Shown here piece by piece: positions 44,325 through 53,005 of a stretch of DNA of 64,000 bases. The notes below the pieces were generated by a model. The model did no database searches, was not told the DNA's origin, and worked only from the letters and a program-made list of their open reading frames with translations. The stretch is taken from assembly GCA_944381935.1 (NCBI GenBank), contig CALWMN010000003.1:124001-188000 (forward strand), in the 5' to 3' direction. Position numbers and translations under genes: made by a program. The stretch is from an uncultured Mediterraneibacter sp. (lineage in GTDB: Bacteria; Bacillota; Clostridia; Lachnospirales; Lachnospiraceae). The first letter of the stretch is position 1, and each line of letters begins with the position of its first letter.

Positions 44325-45094
44325 TTACATTCGTAGGAGCCGGGCCGGGGGCAGAGGATCTGATCACGGTAAGAGGCCAAAGACTGCTTGAAAAGGCGGA
44401 TATCGTCATATACGCAGGATCTCTTGTGAATCCGGCGCTGCTTCGCGTGTGCCGGAAAGACTGCCAGGTCTGTAACAGCGCAGAGATGACGCTGGAAGAA
44501 GTTATGGAAGTCATGATAAACGGGCAGAGAGAAGGCAAAGAGATCGTGCGCCTGCACACGGGAGATCCATGCCTGTATGGTGCGGTACGGGAGCAGATGG
44601 ATGAGCTGGAGAAACGGAACATCCCTTATGAATCATGCCCGGGGGTCAGCTCCTTTTGCGGGGCAGCGTCTTCCCTTGGGGCAGAATACACGCTCCCGGG
44701 AATTTCCCAGTCTGTGGTGATTACAAGGATGGCAGGGAGGACCCCCGTGCCTGAGAAGGAGTCCATCGCTTCTTTTGCGGAGCATCAGGCGACAATGGTG
44801 ATCTTCTTAAGCGCCGGCATGATACGGGAACTCGCGAAAGAGCTTTTAAGAGGAGGCTATGCGCCGGAGACGCCGGCTGCCATTGTATATAAAGCCACAT
44901 GGCCCCAGGAAAAGACATTGCGGTGTACAGTGTCCACGCTGGCAGAGACAGCGGAGGCAGAGCATATCTCGAAGACGGCGCTGATTATAGTGGGAGACGT
45001 CCTGGACGGAGAGTATGAGCGCTCGAAACTCTATGATCCTGCCTTTTCTACAGAGTTCAGGCAGGGGAAAGGAAAAAAGGAGCAGAAAATATGA
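44321..45094 (+). CDS. cbiF: Cobalt-precorrin-4 C11-methyltransferase CbiF
   Basis: Tetrapyrrole methylase, 257 residues. Characteristic blocks are FVGAGPGAEDLITVRG, DIVIYAGSLVNPALL, LHTGDPCLYGAVREQMDEL, SCPGVSSFCGAAS and the EYTLPGISQSVVITRMAGRTPVPE substrate region. Coupled to neighbours by four-base overlaps. Confidence 0.95.
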   Translation: MITFVGAGPGAEDLITVRGQRLLEKADIVIYAGSLVNPALLRVCRKDCQVCNSAEMTLEEVMEVMINGQREGKEIVRLHTGDPCLYGAVREQMDELEKRNIPYESCPGVSSFCGAASSLGAEYTLPGISQSVVITRMAGRTPVPEKESIASFAEHQATMVIFLSAGMIRELAKELLRGGYAPETPAAIVYKATWPQEKTLRCTVSTLAETAEAEHISKTALIIVGDVLDGEYERSKLYDPAFSTEFRQGKGKKEQKI

Positions 45095-45822
45095 GCACGA
45101 TTTATGTGACCGGCATGGGACCGGGGGCAGAGGACCAGATGACTGCAAAGGCAAGGAATATCCTTGAGAGCTGCCGTGTGATTGTAGGATACACGGTGTA
45201 TATTGACCTGATCCGGGATCTGTTTCCGGGGAAGAGTTTCCTGAGCACACCCATGCGGCAGGAGACAGAACGGTGCCATATGGCATTTCAGGAAGCGCTC
45301 AAAGGGCAGGATGTGGCTGTAGTGTGCAGCGGCGATGCAGGGATTTACGGAATGGCAGGTCTGATCCGCGAGATCGGGAAGGAGCATCCGGGCGTGAAGA
45401 TTGAAGGCATACCGGGGATCACGGCAGCGTCCTCCGGCGCAGCGCTGCTGGGAGCTCCGCTGATGCATGACTTTGCCGTCATCAGCTTAAGCGACCTGCT
45501 GACGCCCTGGGAGACGATCGAGAGGAGGCTGGACCATGCGGCGGAGGCAGATTTTGTAATCTGCCTGTATAACCCATCCAGCAGGAAGCGGGCGGATTAT
45601 CTGAAAAAAGCCTGTGAAATCATACTCCGGCACCGCCCGGCACAGACGGTGTGCGGGATTGTGCGCAGGATCGGCAGAGAGGGGGAATCGCATCAGATCC
45701 TTTCTCTCGGGCGGCTGAAGGATACGCAGGCAGATATGTTTACTACGGTATTTATCGGCAGCACAGCCACAAAGGAACTGGATGGAAGAATGGTGACACC
45801 GAGGGGATATCGAAATGTGTGA
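45091..45822 (+). CDS. cbiH: Precorrin-3B / cobalt-factor III C17-methyltransferase CbiH
   Basis: Methylates C17 and contracts the ring. The protein has 243 residues. The VTGMGPGAEDQMTAKARNIL start, VCSGDAGIYGMAGL, EGIPGITAASSGAALLGAPLMHDFAVISLSDLLTPWE and IYNP-type CLYNPSSRKRADYL blocks are those of CbiH/CobJ. Overlaps cbiET by eight bases. Confidence 0.94.
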   Translation: MSTIYVTGMGPGAEDQMTAKARNILESCRVIVGYTVYIDLIRDLFPGKSFLSTPMRQETERCHMAFQEALKGQDVAVVCSGDAGIYGMAGLIREIGKEHPGVKIEGIPGITAASSGAALLGAPLMHDFAVISLSDLLTPWETIERRLDHAAEADFVICLYNPSSRKRADYLKKACEIILRHRPAQTVCGIVRRIGREGESHQILSLGRLKDTQADMFTTVFIGSTATKELDGRMVTPRGYRNV

Positions 45823-47056
45823 GGAGAGGAAGATTTTTCTTGTGGGAATCGGAATGGGGACGGAGAGCGGGATGACGGAGCAGGCGCAACGCCTTGTGCT
45901 TGACTGCTCCTGCCTGATCGGAGCCGGGAGGATGCTGGAGTGCGCGAAGGCACTTCTGGGAGGCATTCAGGAGGAGAAGCTTTTCGTGGAAGAGTACCGC
46001 ACAGAGGAAATCGTAAGGTTCATAGAGGATCATCCAAAGATCCACAGGATCGCCGTATTGTTTTCCGGCGACACCGGATTCTACAGCGGGGCGAGACGGC
46101 TCTCAGAAAAGCTGAGAGAGAAGAAGATCTGCGCAAAGCTGGCGCCGGGCGTCTCGTCGGCGGCTTACCTTGCCGCCAGATGCGGGGTCTCCTGGGAGGA
46201 TGCGGCATTTGTCAGCCTTCACGGGAGGAAAGAGGATTTCATACAGGCCATTTCCAGAAACCGCAGGACATTCCTCCTTCTGGGGGATAAGGAAAGCGCG
46301 GCGTTTATGCTGGGACGGCTGCGGGAGTACGAGATGGATGATGTGTCGGTATACGCAGGCGCCAACCTGTCGCGGCAGGATGAACGTATGATATCCGGCA
46401 GTCCGTCCGGGTTAAAAGAGTCGGATCTGGAAGGGCTGTGTACGGTGCTGATTGAGAATCCGTTCCCGGACCAAAGGGCATGTCCCCATATCCGGGACGG
46501 TGAATTTATCCGGGGAAAGATTCCTATGACGAAAGAGGAGGTCCGCGCGGTCAGCCTTGCCAGGCTGGAGCTCCTGGGGGATTCCGTCCTCTGGGATGTG
46601 GGTGCGGGAACCGGATCCGTGTCAGTGGAAGCGGCGCTTTCCGCAACCGGAATCCGCGTGTGGGCGGTGGAAAAGAACCCTCAGGCTGCGGAGCTGATAC
46701 GGAAGAACCGGAAGAAATTCAAAACCGATAATATCCGTGTCATTGAGGGGACCGCACCGGATGTACTGTGGGATCTGGAAGCTCCGACCCATGTCTTTGT
46801 GGGCGGCAGTTCCGGCAGCCTGAAGGAAATCATAAAGGCAGCGCGTGCCAGGAATCCTGAAGTGAAGATGGTGTTCACTGCCGTATCTCTGGAAACGGTC
46901 CGGGATATTATGGAGGCGGCTGACGAAGGGCTCGTCCCCACGCCCGAGGTGACACAGATCAGTGCGGCAAGGGCGAGGAAGCTGGGGGGACACCACCTGA
47001 TGACAGGGATGAACCCGGTTTATATCATATCCGCAGGAGGTCGTAAGGAAAGATGA
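45815..47056 (+). CDS. cbiET: Bifunctional cobalt-precorrin-7 C5-methyltransferase / C15-methyltransferase-decarboxylase (CbiE-CbiT fusion)
   Basis: A 413-residue fusion. Residues 1 to about 205 are the CbiE methylase domain (VGIGMGTESGMTEQAQ, FSGDTGFYSGARRL, PGVSSAAYLAARCG, VSLHGRKEDF). Residues about 225-413 are a CbiT Rossmann methyltransferase (IPMTKEEVRAVSLARLEL, the SAM motif DVGAGTGSVSVEAAL, FVGGSSGSL). The arrangement matches CobL of the aerobic pathway. Confidence 0.95.
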   Translation: MCEERKIFLVGIGMGTESGMTEQAQRLVLDCSCLIGAGRMLECAKALLGGIQEEKLFVEEYRTEEIVRFIEDHPKIHRIAVLFSGDTGFYSGARRLSEKLREKKICAKLAPGVSSAAYLAARCGVSWEDAAFVSLHGRKEDFIQAISRNRRTFLLLGDKESAAFMLGRLREYEMDDVSVYAGANLSRQDERMISGSPSGLKESDLEGLCTVLIENPFPDQRACPHIRDGEFIRGKIPMTKEEVRAVSLARLELLGDSVLWDVGAGTGSVSVEAALSATGIRVWAVEKNPQAAELIRKNRKKFKTDNIRVIEGTAPDVLWDLEAPTHVFVGGSSGSLKEIIKAARARNPEVKMVFTAVSLETVRDIMEAADEGLVPTPEVTQISAARARKLGGHHLMTGMNPVYIISAGGRKER

Positions 47057-48462
47057 GAACACCGGCAGTGCTCCTGGCAGCGCCTGCCAGCGGAAGCGGG
47101 AAAACGGCGGCGGCATGCGCCCTGATGGCAGCGCTGAAAAGTAAGGGGAAAAAAGTAAAGGCATGCAAGTGCGGACCGGACTATATCGACCCGATGTTCC
47201 ACAGGGAAGTGCTGGGCGTTGAGTCCCGGAATCTTGACCTGTTCTTTTCTTCCAGGGCAGAACTGGCAGACGGATTCTGCCGCCATACAGAAGATGCGGA
47301 CATTGCGGTTGTGGAAGGTGTGATGGGATATTATGACGGGATGGCTCTGGAGACCGACAGGGCAAGCTCATACGATGTGGCGAAAACGCTCGGGATTCCC
47401 GTCATCCTTGTCCTTCCATGCAGAGGAGCGGCACTTTCTCTGGCTGCGGTCGTCAAAGGGATGGCAGAATACCGCAAAGACAGTAATATCCGGGGAATCC
47501 TTCTAAACAGAGTGCCTGCCACGCTCTACCCCAGGCTTAAGGAGATGCTGGAAACCGAATTAAGGAAGATGGGGCGCCCCATCCCCGTGCTGGGATATCT
47601 GCCGGAGGAGGAAGCCTTTTCACTTAAGAGCCGGCATCTGGGGCTGGTGACGCCTCAGGAGACGGAACACTTAAAAGAGCAGATGGAGCGCGCAGGGGAA
47701 ATCCTTTCCCGGACCGCTGACCTGGAACAGATATGCCGGATTGCATCCGCGGCCGTGACAGCCGGTGCAGACCGGGAAAAGCCTGCCGCGGCGATAAAAA
47801 GGGAACATGCCCCCGTTATCGGCGTGGCACAGGACGACGCTTTTTGCTTTTACTACAAAGACAACCTGGAACTGTTGAAAAGCCTGGGATGCAGCCTTGT
47901 CCCGTTCAGCCCCCTTTCTGACCGCCGCCTGCCGGAAGGGCTGGGGGGCATATTGCTGGGTGGAGGATACCCTGAGCTGTATGCAGGGAGGCTTTCCGGG
48001 AACAGGGGCATGTTGGAATCCGTAAGAGAGGCGCTGGAGTCGGGGATGCCCTGTCTGGCGGAGTGCGGAGGATTCCTGTATCTGCACGAAGAGCTTAAAG
48101 ACAGCGAAGGAAGAGCGTATCCGATGGCAGGCGCCGTGAAAGGGCATGCGTTCCCGGCGGGCAAACTGGTCCGGTTCGGCTATGTGCAGATCAGGGCAGG
48201 GCGCCAGGGAAGCGGGGATCCTTACCTGTCCGGGGGAGAAACCATCAGAGGACATGAATTTCATTACTGGGACAGTACAGATGTGGGGAGCGACTGCCTG
48301 GCGGTGAAGCCGGACGGGCGGAGGAAGTGGAGCTGTATCCATGCGAGAGGGAATCTGTTCGCCGGATATCCGCATCTGTATCTGCCGTCGCTTCCGGCGT
48401 TTGCCCGGCGGTTTGCAGACAGGTGTGAAACGTGGCAGGAAAGGAGAGGACAGAGAGGATGA
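47053..48462 (+). CDS. cbiA: Cobyrinate a,c-diamide synthase
   Basis: Glutamine-dependent amidation of the a and c side chains, 469 residues. The N-terminal ATPase domain has the P-loop APASGSGKTAAA (about residue 10), CGPDYIDPMFH and EGVMGYYDG. The C-terminal class I glutamine amidotransferase domain has the catalytic Cys in CLAECGGFLYL (about residue 335) and the RGHEFHYW histidine (about 395). Four-base overlaps on both sides. Confidence 0.95.
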   Translation: MRTPAVLLAAPASGSGKTAAACALMAALKSKGKKVKACKCGPDYIDPMFHREVLGVESRNLDLFFSSRAELADGFCRHTEDADIAVVEGVMGYYDGMALETDRASSYDVAKTLGIPVILVLPCRGAALSLAAVVKGMAEYRKDSNIRGILLNRVPATLYPRLKEMLETELRKMGRPIPVLGYLPEEEAFSLKSRHLGLVTPQETEHLKEQMERAGEILSRTADLEQICRIASAAVTAGADREKPAAAIKREHAPVIGVAQDDAFCFYYKDNLELLKSLGCSLVPFSPLSDRRLPEGLGGILLGGGYPELYAGRLSGNRGMLESVREALESGMPCLAECGGFLYLHEELKDSEGRAYPMAGAVKGHAFPAGKLVRFGYVQIRAGRQGSGDPYLSGGETIRGHEFHYWDSTDVGSDCLAVKPDGRRKWSCIHARGNLFAGYPHLYLPSLPAFARRFADRCETWQERRGQRG

Positions 48463-49535
48463 CAGGAGAGTGGGAGAGCGCGCTCAGAGCGGAACTGGCA
48501 AAGATCCGTCCCGCAGACCGGGAGAGCGTCCGGCAGGCGCAGGAGCGCTGGAAGCATGTAGGGAAGCCTCTCTACAGCCTCGGGAAACTGGAGGAGGCTG
48601 TGACAGACATTGCCGGGATGAAACGTACACCGGTATACAGTCTTGACAGAAAATGCCTTGTGATCTGCTGTGCGGACAACGGGGTCGTGGAGGAAGGGGT
48701 AACACAGACCGGGCAGGAGGTAACTGCCATTGTGGCAGAGAACTTTACGAAAAATGCCGCCAGTGTGTGTATGATGGCAGAGGTGGCGAAGGTGGATCTG
48801 TTCCCGGTGGACATCGGGATGGCAACAGACGTCCCCTCCGTCACCGTGCCGGAATACAAGGTGTCCTGCGGAACCCGGAACATGGTGCACGGACCGGCGA
48901 TGACAAGGGAGCAGGCGGCGCAGGCTGTCCTGACCGGAATCCACATCGCAGGGATGCTCTCAGAAAAAGGGTATGATATCCTTGCCACGGGAGAGATGGG
49001 AATCGGGAACACTACCACAAGCAGTGCAGTGGCTGCGGTCCTGCTTGAGAGGGACGCAGAAGAGGTGACAGGACGGGGGGCAGGACTGGACCGGGAGGGG
49101 CTGCGGCGCAAGACCGGTGTTATCCGCCGGGCCATCGAGGTCAACAAGCCGGAGAAAGAAGATCCCCTGGATGTCCTCTCGAAAGTGGGAGGCCTTGATA
49201 TCGCAGGGCTGACAGGGGTCTTCCTGGGCGGCGCCATCTTCCATCTTCCGGTTGTCATCGACGGCTTCATCTCCTCTGTCGCGGCACTGTGTGCGGAGGG
49301 GATGGAAGAAGCGGCGGGGGACTATATGATCGCTTCCCACAGGTCCGGGGAGCCGGCAGGTGGAATGGTGCTGGACGCCCTCGGGTTATCTCCCTTTCTC
49401 GACTGCAATATGTCTCTGGGAGAGGGGAGCGGCGCTGTGGCGGCGATGCCCCTTCTGGATATGGGGCTTGCCGTGTACCGGGATATGAACACATTTGAAG
49501 AAATCCATGTGGAGCAGTATAAAGAATTAAAATGA
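48459..49535 (+). CDS. cobT: Nicotinate-nucleotide--dimethylbenzimidazole phosphoribosyltransferase
   Basis: Activates the lower-ligand base to its alpha-ribotide, 358 residues. Signature blocks are CCADNGVVEEGVTQTGQEVT (about residue 66), GEMGIGNTTTSSAVAA (about 173), and the C-terminal FLDCNMSLGEGSGAVAAMPLLD with the catalytic Glu. The ATG at 48459 overlaps the cbiA stop (ATGA); an in-frame GTG at 48432 would add nine residues. No bza benzimidazole genes are present, so the base must come from elsewhere. Confidence 0.94.
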   Translation: MTGEWESALRAELAKIRPADRESVRQAQERWKHVGKPLYSLGKLEEAVTDIAGMKRTPVYSLDRKCLVICCADNGVVEEGVTQTGQEVTAIVAENFTKNAASVCMMAEVAKVDLFPVDIGMATDVPSVTVPEYKVSCGTRNMVHGPAMTREQAAQAVLTGIHIAGMLSEKGYDILATGEMGIGNTTTSSAVAAVLLERDAEEVTGRGAGLDREGLRRKTGVIRRAIEVNKPEKEDPLDVLSKVGGLDIAGLTGVFLGGAIFHLPVVIDGFISSVAALCAEGMEEAAGDYMIASHRSGEPAGGMVLDALGLSPFLDCNMSLGEGSGAVAAMPLLDMGLAVYRDMNTFEEIHVEQYKELK

Positions 49536-49546
49536 AGGGAGAAGCT

Positions 49547-50311
49547 ATGAATCTGTTCAGGGCGCTGGCAGTCGCGTTGTCCATGTATTCTAAAATTCCG
49601 GTTCCGGCAGTGAAATGGGAGGAAAAAAACATGAAGTATGCGATGTGTTTTTTCCCCGTAGTCGGAGTCGTAATCGGGCTTCTGCAACTTCTTGCATCCT
49701 GTGTGATGGGGGAAGCTGCCCACTGTGGGACAATCCTTTATGCCGCTGTGATGACGCTTATTCCGGTTGCCGTGACGGGAGGGATCCATCTGGACGGTTT
49801 TGCGGACACGACAGATGCACTGTGCTCTTACGGAGACAGGGAAAAGAAGCTTAAGATTCTCAAAGACCCGAATACCGGCGCCTTTGCCGTGATCGGGCTG
49901 TGCAGCTATTTCCTGGCGGTATTTGCGCTCTGGAGTGAGATGCCGGAAAGGGTAGTCCCGGTGACTGCATGCATCTATGTACTGTCACGCTCCCTGAGCG
50001 GGATCTCTGTGGTGACTTTCCAGGCGGCAAAGGAGAGCGGGCTTCTGAAATCCTTCCAGGACGCTGCGCAGGAAACAGGAACCCGGATTGTGTTGGCTGT
50101 GTGGGCAGGAGCCGCAATTCTTTCCATGCTCTGCCTGTCCTGGAAGGAGGGGGCCGCCGCGGCTCTTGCTGCCCTTCTGTCATTCCTCTATTATAAGAGG
50201 ATGAGCCGGGAGAAATTCGGCGGCACGACGGGAGACCTGGCAGGATATTTCCTGCAGGTATGTGAGCTGGCCATGCTGGCGGCAATTGTGCTTGCAGGGC
50301 TGGCGGCATAG
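49547..50311 (+). CDS. cobS: Adenosylcobinamide-GDP ribazoletransferase
   Basis: Integral membrane enzyme joining the nucleotide loop to adenosyl-GDP-cobinamide, 254 residues with about six membrane segments. The active-site motif GGIHLDGFADTTDAL with GDREKKLKILKDPNTGAFAVIG lies at about residues 73-105. The ATG at 49547 follows AAGGGAG; an in-frame ATG at 49532 overlaps the cobT stop. Confidence 0.93.
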   Translation: MNLFRALAVALSMYSKIPVPAVKWEEKNMKYAMCFFPVVGVVIGLLQLLASCVMGEAAHCGTILYAAVMTLIPVAVTGGIHLDGFADTTDALCSYGDREKKLKILKDPNTGAFAVIGLCSYFLAVFALWSEMPERVVPVTACIYVLSRSLSGISVVTFQAAKESGLLKSFQDAAQETGTRIVLAVWAGAAILSMLCLSWKEGAAAALAALLSFLYYKRMSREKFGGTTGDLAGYFLQVCELAMLAAIVLAGLAA

Positions 50312-50350
50312 AGGCGCAGGGGAAGGACAGACGGGTTTTTTGAGGTGGTT

Positions 50351-50944
50351 ATGGAACTTGTATTCATCCGGCATCTTCAGACGCCGGGAAATGAGAAAAG
50401 GCAGTATATCGGCATTACGGATGAAGAACTGTCTGCCCGGGCAGAGGAAAGACTGCGCGCAGGCGGGATCCGTTATCCTTCGGTACAGCATGTCATTGCC
50501 AGCCCGATGAAGCGCTGCATCCAGACTGCCCGCCTGATCTATCCGGGACAGGAGATCAGGACGGAACCGCTTCTTAGGGAATGTGACTTCGGACGTTTTG
50601 AAGGGAAGTCCTATGAGGAGTTAAAACACGAACCGGATTACATAAGATGGCTGGAAACCGGAGGTATGACGCCGTTCCCCGAGGGAGAATCCCGGGAACA
50701 CTTCCGGGAAAGGTGCGGGGAAGGCGTGAAAAAATGGATCGGGAGACTGATCCTGGAAGGGGCAGAAAGCACGGCTTTTGTCGTGCACGGCGGCACAATC
50801 ATGGCAGCTTTTTCGCAGCTTGCGGAAGAACCCCATGATTTTTATGACTGGCAGGTGAAAAATGGCAGGGGCTATGCCGCAGCGGTATGGGAGAAAGACT
50901 GGAGCAGAGGCAGGATAATCCTGAGGGATGTTCAGGACCTGTAA
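50351..50944 (+). CDS. cobC: Alpha-ribazole phosphatase / histidine phosphatase family protein
   Basis: Histidine-phosphatase superfamily, 197 residues, expected to dephosphorylate alpha-ribazole 5'-phosphate or cobalamin 5'-phosphate. The phospho-acceptor His lies in IRHLQTPGN (residues 6-14), where the usual third residue Gly of the RHG motif is Leu. The remaining residues are in place (ASPMKRCIQTA, LRECDFGRFEGKSYEEL, VVHGGTI). The ATG at 50351 is preceded by GAGGTGG; the GTG at 50345 is an alternative. Confidence 0.87.
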   Translation: MELVFIRHLQTPGNEKRQYIGITDEELSARAEERLRAGGIRYPSVQHVIASPMKRCIQTARLIYPGQEIRTEPLLRECDFGRFEGKSYEELKHEPDYIRWLETGGMTPFPEGESREHFRERCGEGVKKWIGRLILEGAESTAFVVHGGTIMAAFSQLAEEPHDFYDWQVKNGRGYAAAVWEKDWSRGRIILRDVQDL

Positions 50945-50957
50945 AGGAGGATTCGTC

Positions 50958-51431
50958 ATGGATTTTAGAAAATATCGGCCCGCAGACTGTGAAGAGATGG
51001 CTTCGCTTTTTTACGACACGGTACATACAGTCAACGCGGCAGATTATACAAAGGAGCAGCTTGACGCCTGGGCGTCAGGCCATGTCGACCTGGATGCGTG
51101 GGACAGATCGTTTCTGGAGCATGATACCATAGTGGCTTTCGATGACGCAGGGCATATTACAGGATTTGGCGATATGGACCATACGGGGTATCTGGACCGC
51201 CTGTATGTACACAGGGATCATCAGAGGGAAGGGATCGCAAAGGCAATCTGTGACAGGCTGGAGTCGGGTCTCTTAACGCGTGAAAAAACAGGAAAATTTA
51301 CAACGCATGCGTCTGTTACGGCAAAGGGTTTTTTTGAAAAAAGGGGATACAGGACGGTGCGGGAACAGCAGGTGGAGAGGTCCGGGGTCCTGCTGAAAAA
51401 CTTTGTGATGGAAAAGCAGAGGGGGGAGTGA
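50958..51431 (+). CDS. GNAT family N-acetyltransferase (YafP-like)
   Basis: A 157-residue acetyltransferase resembling the YafP group: RKYRPADCEEMASLFYDTVHTVNAADYT at the N terminus and the acetyl-CoA loop RLYVHRDHQREGIAKAICDRLE (about residues 81-102). The substrate is unknown. AAAGGAGG precedes the ATG. It lies 13 bases after cobC and one base before the next gene, in the middle of cobalamin genes. I know of no role for it in that pathway. Confidence 0.85.
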   Translation: MDFRKYRPADCEEMASLFYDTVHTVNAADYTKEQLDAWASGHVDLDAWDRSFLEHDTIVAFDDAGHITGFGDMDHTGYLDRLYVHRDHQREGIAKAICDRLESGLLTREKTGKFTTHASVTAKGFFEKRGYRTVREQQVERSGVLLKNFVMEKQRGE

Positions 51432-51432
51432 T

Positions 51433-51993
51433 ATGAACTGGAACTTATTTTGGGGGCTATACTGCCTGGTGTTTGCAGCCGCATGCTGGTTATGTGCCTT
51501 TTTCCTCTGTATCAGGCCGGCTGGAAAAGAAAAACGGTGTACGGCGCATGCGAAAGGCCGAATCACCCGCTATTCTGCCGTGAGCTACGGCGGAATCCAT
51601 CTGCCTGTCGTTGAGTATAAGGTGGATGGCATAGTATATAAAATTACCGGGCCAAAATTCAGAAGTGTACTGAAAACAGTGAAAAGGACGCCACTTGACA
51701 GTCCGGGAGCGCGGATGGAGACGAACCTGACGACAAGGGGAGCGCTTCCTGACAGGCTTGTCGTAAAGATATTTGCAAACAGCCTTGTCAATGCGGGATT
51801 ATCGCCGCTGCTCCAACTTTATCCCATCGGATCAGCTGCGGATGTGTATTATAATCCATCCAGACCAAGGGATGCGTTTGTAGAGCGGTTTGAAGGAGTC
51901 AGCAGATGGGTGAAGGTTCTGCTCCTGTTTCTTGCCGTTGTCATTACGGCGGCGGGAGCGGCGATCCTGTTCGGGCCTGAGATCATCATGTAG
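51433..51993 (+). CDS. DUF3592-like membrane protein
   Basis: A 186-residue protein with one N-terminal membrane segment (about residues 7-28), a soluble central domain and one C-terminal segment (about 158-180). The central part contains a DUF3592-like pattern: HLPVVEYKVDGIVYKITGPKF near residue 57 and VYYNPSRPRDAFVER near 136. The function is unknown. It sits one base after the GNAT gene and 22 before cbiB. Confidence 0.65.
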   Translation: MNWNLFWGLYCLVFAAACWLCAFFLCIRPAGKEKRCTAHAKGRITRYSAVSYGGIHLPVVEYKVDGIVYKITGPKFRSVLKTVKRTPLDSPGARMETNLTTRGALPDRLVVKIFANSLVNAGLSPLLQLYPIGSAADVYYNPSRPRDAFVERFEGVSRWVKVLLLFLAVVITAAGAAILFGPEIIM

Positions 51994-52015
51994 AAAACAG
52001 CGAAAGGACCTGTCT

Positions 52016-53005
52016 ATGTTGACTTCACTTGCAGCCTGCGCCGCAGGCTTTTTGCTCGACTTTATATTTGGAGATCCTGTCTGGCTGTACCATCCGGTGC
52101 GGCTCATCGGGAGACTCATTGACTTTCTGGAAGAGAAGCTGAGGAAGATCTGCGGCGATGCACCGGGATGCCTGGCTGCTGCGGGAGGCGCCCTGTGGCT
52201 GATTACAGCCATCTCCTCTTTTCTCGTCCCCTTTCTCTTACTGGGAGCGGTGCAGAGGATCCTCCCCTCAGTCCGATTCGCCCTGGAGTGCTTCTGGTGC
52301 TATCAGATCTTCGCGGCGAGATGCCTTGCCGCAGAGAGCCGGAAAGTGTACGACAGACTGAGGGAAAACGACCTGCCGGGAGCGAGGAAGGCTGTCTCCA
52401 TGATTGTGGGGCGGGACACAGAGTCCCTATCCTCTGAAGGCGTTGCGAAGGCGGCTGTAGAGACAGTGGCGGAGAACACCTCTGACGGGGTGACGGCTCC
52501 CATGATCTATATGCTCATAGGGGGAGCCCCTCTTGGATTTCTCTATAAGGCGGTCAATACAATGGATTCCATGCTTGGCTATAAGAATGAGCGGTACAGA
52601 TATTTTGGCCGTATTCCTGCCAGGATGGATGATCTGTTCAATTATCTTCCATCCCGGATCACGGCCCTATTCATGACCGCAGCGGCATTCCTGACAGGGA
52701 TGGACGGGAAAAATGCATGGAAGACCTACAGAAGGGACAGGAGGAAGCATGCAAGCCCCAATGCCGCCCAGACGGAGTCGGTCTGTGCGGGGGCGCTGGA
52801 TGTACAGCTTGCCGGGGATGCATTTTATTTTGGAAAGAAATGTGAGAAAGAAAATATTGGAGATCCTCTGCGCCCGGTGGAGGCGGAGGATATCCGACGG
52901 GCAGGAAGGCTCATGTATGTGACAGCGGTCCTGATGCTGCTCCTGCTGGGCATGGTGAAATTCTTTCTGGCCACAGGGATGGCAGGAATGGGAGGAAGAG
53001 TATGA
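52016..53005 (+). CDS. cbiB: Adenosylcobinamide-phosphate synthase CbiB
   Basis: Membrane enzyme attaching aminopropanol phosphate to adenosylcobyric acid, 329 residues, about five membrane segments. Conserved blocks are LLDFIFGDPVWLYHPVRLIGRLIDFLE at the start, AVETVAENTSDGVTAPMIYMLIGGAPLGFLYKAVNTMDSMLGYKNERY (about residues 145-192) and HASPNAAQTESVCAGALDVQL. The ATG at 52016 has AAAGGA upstream; longer in-frame starts lie within the previous gene. ATGA overlap with cobD. Confidence 0.94.
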   Translation: MLTSLAACAAGFLLDFIFGDPVWLYHPVRLIGRLIDFLEEKLRKICGDAPGCLAAAGGALWLITAISSFLVPFLLLGAVQRILPSVRFALECFWCYQIFAARCLAAESRKVYDRLRENDLPGARKAVSMIVGRDTESLSSEGVAKAAVETVAENTSDGVTAPMIYMLIGGAPLGFLYKAVNTMDSMLGYKNERYRYFGRIPARMDDLFNYLPSRITALFMTAAAFLTGMDGKNAWKTYRRDRRKHASPNAAQTESVCAGALDVQLAGDAFYFGKKCEKENIGDPLRPVEAEDIRRAGRLMYVTAVLMLLLLGMVKFFLATGMAGMGGRV

